Assembly (NCBI RefSeq): GCF_022812285.1
Contig: NZ_CP093300.1
Coordinates: 186,001 to 250,000 of the forward strand
From: Alkalihalobacillus sp. LMS39
GTDB lineage: Bacteria; Bacillota; Bacilli; Bacillales; Bacillaceae_F
Direction of reading: 5' to 3'
Length of the DNA: 64,000 nucleotides
Shown here one piece after another: positions 60,177 to 64,000 of the stretch. Made by a program: the position numbers and the translations under genes. The notes below the pieces were generated by a model. It made no database searches and was not told where the DNA came from. It saw only the letters and a list, made by a program, of their open reading frames with translations. The stretch's first letter is position 1, and every line of letters starts with the position of its first letter.

Positions 60177-60322
60177 TTTGATAGGTGAAAAAGGTTGCTC
60201 CACTAGTACAAGAGGATGCAACTTTTTTGTTTATAAATCCTTTACTACTTCATATGCAAAAGGCGCAGGTTTTGCAACTTCTTTATAGAAATGAAATAAT
60301 AACAAATGTCGGAGGTGGGATA

Positions 60323-61141
60323 ATGGAACCTTTTATTATTGATCTCATTATTCAAAATAAACAACAATTAATTGAGCGTTGGCTTAAGGAAGTTGAAAAT
60401 GTGAAGGATAATTTATATGTCCAAAGTGTGTCAGAACAAGCCTTCCATACTACGAACCTTGAATTTGGGCATGTAATATTAGATACTTTAGAGCTATCAT
60501 TATCTGAAGCAAATGAAAAGTTAAGTCAATACACAGACCGATTGATTCGGGCTGGATGGCCACTTGCTTATTTTACTCAAGGGCTTCAAGCGTTTCGCCG
60601 TGTTATTTTCGAATTACTATCAGACTATGAAAAAGATGTGAAAAAGCTAATTAGTATTTTTTATAATACAGAAGCATGGATAGACGGCATTATTAATCAA
60701 CTTGTTCACGATTATACGGGGTCATGGGAAAATACATTTAAGTTACAAAAGATGTCGTTGTTAGAATTATCAGCACCGCTCATTCCGGTGTTTGAAAGTA
60801 TAAGTGTCATGCCGCTAGTTGGAACGATTGATACAGCAAGGGCAAAATTAATAATGGAAAACCTATTAGAAGGGGTTATTAAACATCGTTCCCAAGTGGT
60901 GCTAATTGACATTACTGGGGTCCCAGTTGTCGATACGATGGTTGCTCACCATATCATTCAAGCAGCTGAAGCTGTACGATTAGTTGGTGCCAAGTGTATC
61001 CTCGTCGGAATTCGCCCTGAGATTGCGCAAACGATTGTAAATTTAGGTATTGATTTAAGTAATTTCCCTACAAAAAGCTCATTAAGAAAAGGGATCGAAT
61101 CTGCACTTGAGTTTACGAATAAACAAATTATTGATGTATAG
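60323..61141 (+). CDS. rsbR: Stressosome co-antagonist RsbR
   Basis: A 272-residue stressosome protein with an N-terminal globin-like sensor domain (to about 150) and a C-terminal STAS domain. The STAS segment VVLIDITGVPVVDTMVAHHIIQAAEAV contains the Thr phosphorylated by RsbT. With RsbS it forms the large complex that traps RsbT. ATG at 60323 has GGAGGTGGG 4 nt upstream; the open frame back to 60185 is not coding. Confidence 0.95.
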   Translation: MEPFIIDLIIQNKQQLIERWLKEVENVKDNLYVQSVSEQAFHTTNLEFGHVILDTLELSLSEANEKLSQYTDRLIRAGWPLAYFTQGLQAFRRVIFELLSDYEKDVKKLISIFYNTEAWIDGIINQLVHDYTGSWENTFKLQKMSLLELSAPLIPVFESISVMPLVGTIDTARAKLIMENLLEGVIKHRSQVVLIDITGVPVVDTMVAHHIIQAAEAVRLVGAKCILVGIRPEIAQTIVNLGIDLSNFPTKSSLRKGIESALEFTNKQIIDV

Positions 61142-61156
61142 GCAGGGGATGTAATT

Positions 61157-61513
61157 ATGAGAATACCGATTTTAAAACTACATCATTACTTGCTCGTTAG
61201 TGTTCAAATTGAGTTAGATGATCAAACCGCATTACAATTTCAAGAAGATCTATTAAATAAAATCCACAAAGAAGGTTCATTAGGAGTTGTCATTGATTTA
61301 ACTTCTGTTGAAATGATAGATTCGTTTATTGCAAAGGTGTTAGGCGATGTTGTAGATATGTCTAATTTAATGGGGGCTAAAGTAGTGTTGACTGGCATTC
61401 AGCCTGCTGTTGCGATTACTCTTATCGATATGGGCATTACATTAAATAATGTAAAAACAGCACTAGATTTAGAACAAGGGTTGGAGAAGTTGCAACAGGA
61501 ATTGGAGGGATGA
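61157..61513 (+). CDS. rsbS: Stressosome antagonist RsbS
   Basis: A 118-residue single STAS-domain protein, the core of the stressosome. The phosphorylation site is the Ser in [16 protein letters not shown] near 58. Holds RsbT until stress. 15 nt after rsbR. Confidence 0.95.
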   Translation: MRIPILKLHHYLLVSVQIELDDQTALQFQEDLLNKIHKEGSLGVVIDLTSVEMIDSFIAKVLGDVVDMSNLMGAKVVLTGIQPAVAITLIDMGITLNNVKTALDLEQGLEKLQQELEG

Positions 61514-61517
61514 AAAG

Positions 61518-61928
61518 ATGGCATTCCATTCCAAAGTAGAAGTGAAGAGTGAGTGGGAGATTGTTGCTGCTAGACAAGCGGGGCGAACAATAGCGAAAGA
61601 GATTGGGTTTGGTAGTGTAGATCAAGCAAGGATTACTACAGCAATTTCAGAATTAGCTCGTAACATATACTTATACGCAAATGAAGGAATTATTGTCATT
61701 GAGCTCATTTCTTCAGATTCTCCAATGGCTCAAAAAGGAATCAAAATTACGGCGAAAGATGAAGGGCCTGGGATCGATGATGTTCGTCAAGTCATGGAAG
61801 ATGGGTTTACAACTTCAGGTGGTCTTGGAGCAGGGTTACCAGGAGTGAAAAGATTGATGGATGATTTCACAATCGAATCGTCACGTGGAAATGGGACTGT
61901 GATTACCGCTATTAAGTGGCTCCGCTAA
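61518..61928 (+). CDS. rsbT: Switch kinase RsbT
   Basis: A 136-residue kinase of the GHKL fold. N-box region ISELARNIYLYA near 47 and G-boxes DEGPGIDDV and SGGLGAGLPGVKRLMDDF. Phosphorylates RsbS and RsbR, then leaves to activate RsbU. 4 nt after rsbS. Confidence 0.95.
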   Translation: MAFHSKVEVKSEWEIVAARQAGRTIAKEIGFGSVDQARITTAISELARNIYLYANEGIIVIELISSDSPMAQKGIKITAKDEGPGIDDVRQVMEDGFTTSGGLGAGLPGVKRLMDDFTIESSRGNGTVITAIKWLR

Positions 61929-61939
61929 AAGGAGGTAAG

Positions 61940-62965
61940 ATGGTGATTGAATATAAAGAGATTGATGTGACGCTACCTACCAAATATAAAGAAATTCTCA
62001 AAAGCTATTTGGAGAATAAAAGTGAACAAGGTCTTTATAAAGCCCAACAGTATAGTAAAAAACTATTGGAAAATCAAACATCGCCAGAAGAGTTAATTAG
62101 CTTGCATTTTTCAGTGTTAGAAGAAGTATATCCACATGTAGCAGATGAAATGAGAGACTCATTTGAATTTTTGTTAGAAGTGATGATTGGTTACGGGTTA
62201 GCATATCGTGAACATCAAATTTTGCGGGATCGGCAACGAGAATTGGAATTGCAAATTGATGTTGCTGCTAATATGCAACAAACGCTCTTACCAAAAGAAA
62301 TCCCAGTCGTTGATTCATTAGATATAGGAATCATTAGTGTGCCGGCAAGTAAAATGAGTGGGGACTATTATTATTGTGTAAAAGATGAAAACGAGTGTGT
62401 AGGGGTAGCGATTGCCGATATAATTGGAAAAGGAGTGCCTGCTGCCTTATGTATGTCGATGATTAAATATGCGATGGACAGTTTACCAGAACAACGAATG
62501 CAGCCAGGTGCATTATTAGAAAATCTAAACAGAGTTGTTGAACAAAATGTTGATGAAAGTATGTTTATAACAATGATGTACGGCTCTTATGACCCACGTG
62601 GACATGAGTTTTTCTATTCAGGAGCTGGTCATGAGCCCGGCTTTTTTTACAATTATGAGCAAGATACATTTGAAGAGCTGTACGCAAAAGGTTTAGTATT
62701 AGGGGTATCCCGTAAAACGAAATTTAGGGAATATGAGAAAAAAGTGAATGAAGGCGATTTTATCGTATTATTATCTGACGGTGTTACGGAATGTCGAGTA
62801 GATGACCGCTTTATTGAAAGAGAAGAAGTGACGAGCCTTATTCGTAAATATATGCATCTAAGTGCACAAGAAATTGTTGACAACGTCTACCATGAATTGG
62901 CCCAGCTTCAAGGGTTTTCGTTAAAAGATGATTTTACACTAATGATTTTACGCAGACAGGTTTAA
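61940..62965 (+). CDS. rsbU: Phosphatase RsbU
   Basis: A 341-residue PP2C phosphatase. The N-terminal helical domain (to about 85) binds RsbT; the catalytic part has SGDYYYCVKDENECVGVAIADIIGKGVPAAL near 143 with the metal Asp residues, and LLSDGVTECRVDDRF near 283. It dephosphorylates RsbV. ATG 61940 is preferred, GTG 61943 possible; AAAGGAGG lies directly upstream. Its stop codon is part of the sigma-B promoter for the next genes. Confidence 0.95.
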   Translation: MVIEYKEIDVTLPTKYKEILKSYLENKSEQGLYKAQQYSKKLLENQTSPEELISLHFSVLEEVYPHVADEMRDSFEFLLEVMIGYGLAYREHQILRDRQRELELQIDVAANMQQTLLPKEIPVVDSLDIGIISVPASKMSGDYYYCVKDENECVGVAIADIIGKGVPAALCMSMIKYAMDSLPEQRMQPGALLENLNRVVEQNVDESMFITMMYGSYDPRGHEFFYSGAGHEPGFFYNYEQDTFEELYAKGLVLGVSRKTKFREYEKKVNEGDFIVLLSDGVTECRVDDRFIEREEVTSLIRKYMHLSAQEIVDNVYHELAQLQGFSLKDDFTLMILRRQV

Positions 62966-62985
62966 GTATGGACGAAGCGTGGTAT
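62960..62985 (+). promoter_or_regulatory. Sigma-B promoter of rsbV-rsbW-sigB
   Basis: GTTTAA (62960-62965), 14 nt, TGGTAT (62980-62985), a good match to the sigma-B consensus GTTTAA-N12/14-GGGTAT. It gives the positive autoregulation known from B. subtilis. Confidence 0.75.
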
Positions 62986-63019
62986 GTAAAGAATATGGAA
63001 AACACGAGGAGGAGCAAGA

Positions 63020-63361
63020 ATGAATTTAGAAATCAATCAGGTGAACAAAGGAGCTAATCAAGTTATCGTATACTTATCTGGTGAAGTTGATGCCTACACT
63101 GCACCCAACCTCCGTGAAAAGATATTGCCATTAACTGAACAAGCAGGGGCAGAGGTGATTATCGACCTATCAGGTGTCAATTATATAGACAGTACAGGGT
63201 TAGGAATTTTTATCGGAGCACTAAAATCCTCGCATACACATAATAGTAAAATCAAGCTAAAAGGATTATCAAGTCGAGTAGAACGTCTCTTTAAAATAAC
63301 TGGTCTTGATGAAGTATTAGACTTAGACATCGATGAAAACAGGAGGGAAGAAGCAAAATGA
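63020..63361 (+). CDS. rsbV: Anti-anti-sigma factor RsbV
   Basis: A 113-residue STAS-domain protein. The regulated Ser lies in VNYIDSTGLGIFIGALKSS near 55. Unphosphorylated RsbV binds RsbW and frees sigma-B. GAGGAGCAAG upstream of the ATG. Confidence 0.95.
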   Translation: MNLEINQVNKGANQVIVYLSGEVDAYTAPNLREKILPLTEQAGAEVIIDLSGVNYIDSTGLGIFIGALKSSHTHNSKIKLKGLSSRVERLFKITGLDEVLDLDIDENRREEAK

Positions 63362-63840
63362 TTCAAGAACGTGACCTCATTGAAATGACCGTTCCAGCCA
63401 AACCTGAGTATGTCGGAGTGATTCGACTAACTGTTTCTGGAATTGCAAATCGGGTAGGCTATTCTTATGATGAAATTGAAGATATTAAAATAGCGGTTGC
63501 GGAAGCATGCACTAATGTAGTAGATCATGCGTATACGCAAGAAGGACTAATTTCAGTTTCTTTTCAAATCTATGAAGACCGACTTGAAGTGATTGTAGCA
63601 GATAGGGGAAGAAGTTTTAATGTTGAGCAAATTCGCGAAACGATGGGACCGATAAATGGGGAGCGTTCCGTCTCAGAGTTAAAAGAGGGGGGGCTTGGCC
63701 TCTTTTTAATCAACACATTAATGGATAAAGTGGAAATCAGCGAGGAAAACGGAGTTGTGTTAGTGATGACGAAGTTTCTTCAAAGAGATGGGGTGGAACG
63801 ATATGTCGATGAAACCTCAGCAACAAAACAAGAGCAGTGA
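63358..63840 (+). CDS. rsbW: Anti-sigma-B factor and kinase RsbW
   Basis: A 160-residue GHKL kinase. N-box AVAEACTNVVDHAYTQ near 47 and G2 motif EGGLGLFLINTLMDKV near 110. Binds sigma-B and phosphorylates RsbV. Overlaps rsbV by 4 nt (ATGA) and sigB by 38 nt. Confidence 0.95.
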   Translation: MIQERDLIEMTVPAKPEYVGVIRLTVSGIANRVGYSYDEIEDIKIAVAEACTNVVDHAYTQEGLISVSFQIYEDRLEVIVADRGRSFNVEQIRETMGPINGERSVSELKEGGLGLFLINTLMDKVEISEENGVVLVMTKFLQRDGVERYVDETSATKQEQ

Positions 63841-64000
63841 AGACATCGAAAAGTGGATAAGAGAGTTTCAAAAAAATCAAAATGAAGAAATTCAAACAAA
63901 ATTAGTAACGCATTATGATCCGCTCGTTCAAACTCTTTCAAAAAAGTTCGCTAAAGGTAGGGAACATGAGGAGGACTTATATCAAGTCGGTATGGTCGGT
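63803..64000 (+). CDS. sigB: General stress sigma factor SigB (5' part)
   Basis: The first 66 codons of sigma-B: a hydrophilic start MSMKPQQQNKSSEDIEKW, then TKLVTHYDPLVQTLSKKFAKGREHEEDLYQVGMVG, the start of region 2 with the EDLYQVG of region 2.2. GGGGTGG lies 6 nt before ATG 63803 inside rsbW. The gene runs off the window. Confidence 0.95.
   Translation, partial: MSMKPQQQNKSSEDIEKWIREFQKNQNEEIQTKLVTHYDPLVQTLSKKFAKGREHEEDLYQVGMVG

Overview
The window is AT-rich DNA from an endospore-forming member of the Bacillaceae. The evidence is a complete sigma-B stress module in the standard order (acpS - ydcC - alr - ndoAI/ndoA - rsbRSTUVW - sigB), a tricistronic gerA-type germinant receptor operon, sigX-rsiX, a sigma-W-like pspA/nfeD/floT operon, a methionine-salvage cluster with a SAM-I riboswitch, and strong AAAGGAGG-type ribosome binding sites with frequent TTG and GTG starts. 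The very acidic lipoproteins fit an alkaliphilic Bacillus relative, but that is inference.

Layout. 1-2.2 kb: end of a Bce-type peptide-resistance ABC transporter. 2.7-5.7 kb: RidA-like protein, a decayed padR gene, a TraX-like membrane protein. 5.9-8.1 kb: two tandem paralogous lipoproteins. 8.5-14.9 kb: small YpzG-like protein, a J-like membrane protein, a self-regulated XRE/membrane-protein pair, nitroreductase, a MarR-MFS operon, a TPR protein and a 43-aa lipoprotein. 15.4-20.1 kb: arsenic operon arsR-arsB-arsC-arsD-arsA followed by a HesB/IscA-like gene interrupted by an in-frame TGA. 20.1-21.3 kb: no genes, filled with repeats. 21.3-24.6 kb: pspA-nfeD-floT and a lipoprotein. 24.9-30.8 kb: NagZ-type glycosidase, acetyltransferase, YVTN propeller, MBL hydrolase, small proteins, alpha/beta hydrolase. 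30.9-38.9 kb: methionine salvage, mtnE-mtnU, mtnK-mtnA and mtnW-X-B-D. 39-46 kb: small membrane proteins, DedA, UspA, sigX-rsiX, an IS remnant, YitT, MgtE. 46-49.9 kb: ger operon. 49.9-55 kb: Fur-box-controlled ferric-iron ABC transporter and a two-gene Fur-type operon of unknown role. 55-64 kb: rhomboid, acpS, ydcC, alr, toxin-antitoxin pair and the sigB operon, which runs off the end.

The most interesting item is the 93-codon HesB/IscA-like gene at 19814-20095, the last gene of the ars operon. Codon 32 is TGA exactly where the conserved cysteine is expected (YFAGMG-[TGA]-GSPKIGL). The frame stays open on both sides, and a 7-bp hairpin with a UGGAU loop lies 25 nt after the TGA, as bacterial SECIS elements require. 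It reads as a selenoprotein rather than a broken gene.

The second theme is three families of short dispersed repeats that fill the gene-free gaps. One is a 178-179-nt palindromic four-unit element, with three full copies and one truncated copy. One is a ~105-nt (or ~170-nt) element with TAAGAAAAA-type inverted ends, always in the same orientation and usually immediately behind an intrinsic terminator. The third is a 52-bp-period tandem array in which each unit holds a 10-bp hairpin whose arms change together in divergent units. I saw no rRNA, tRNA or CRISPR in the window.
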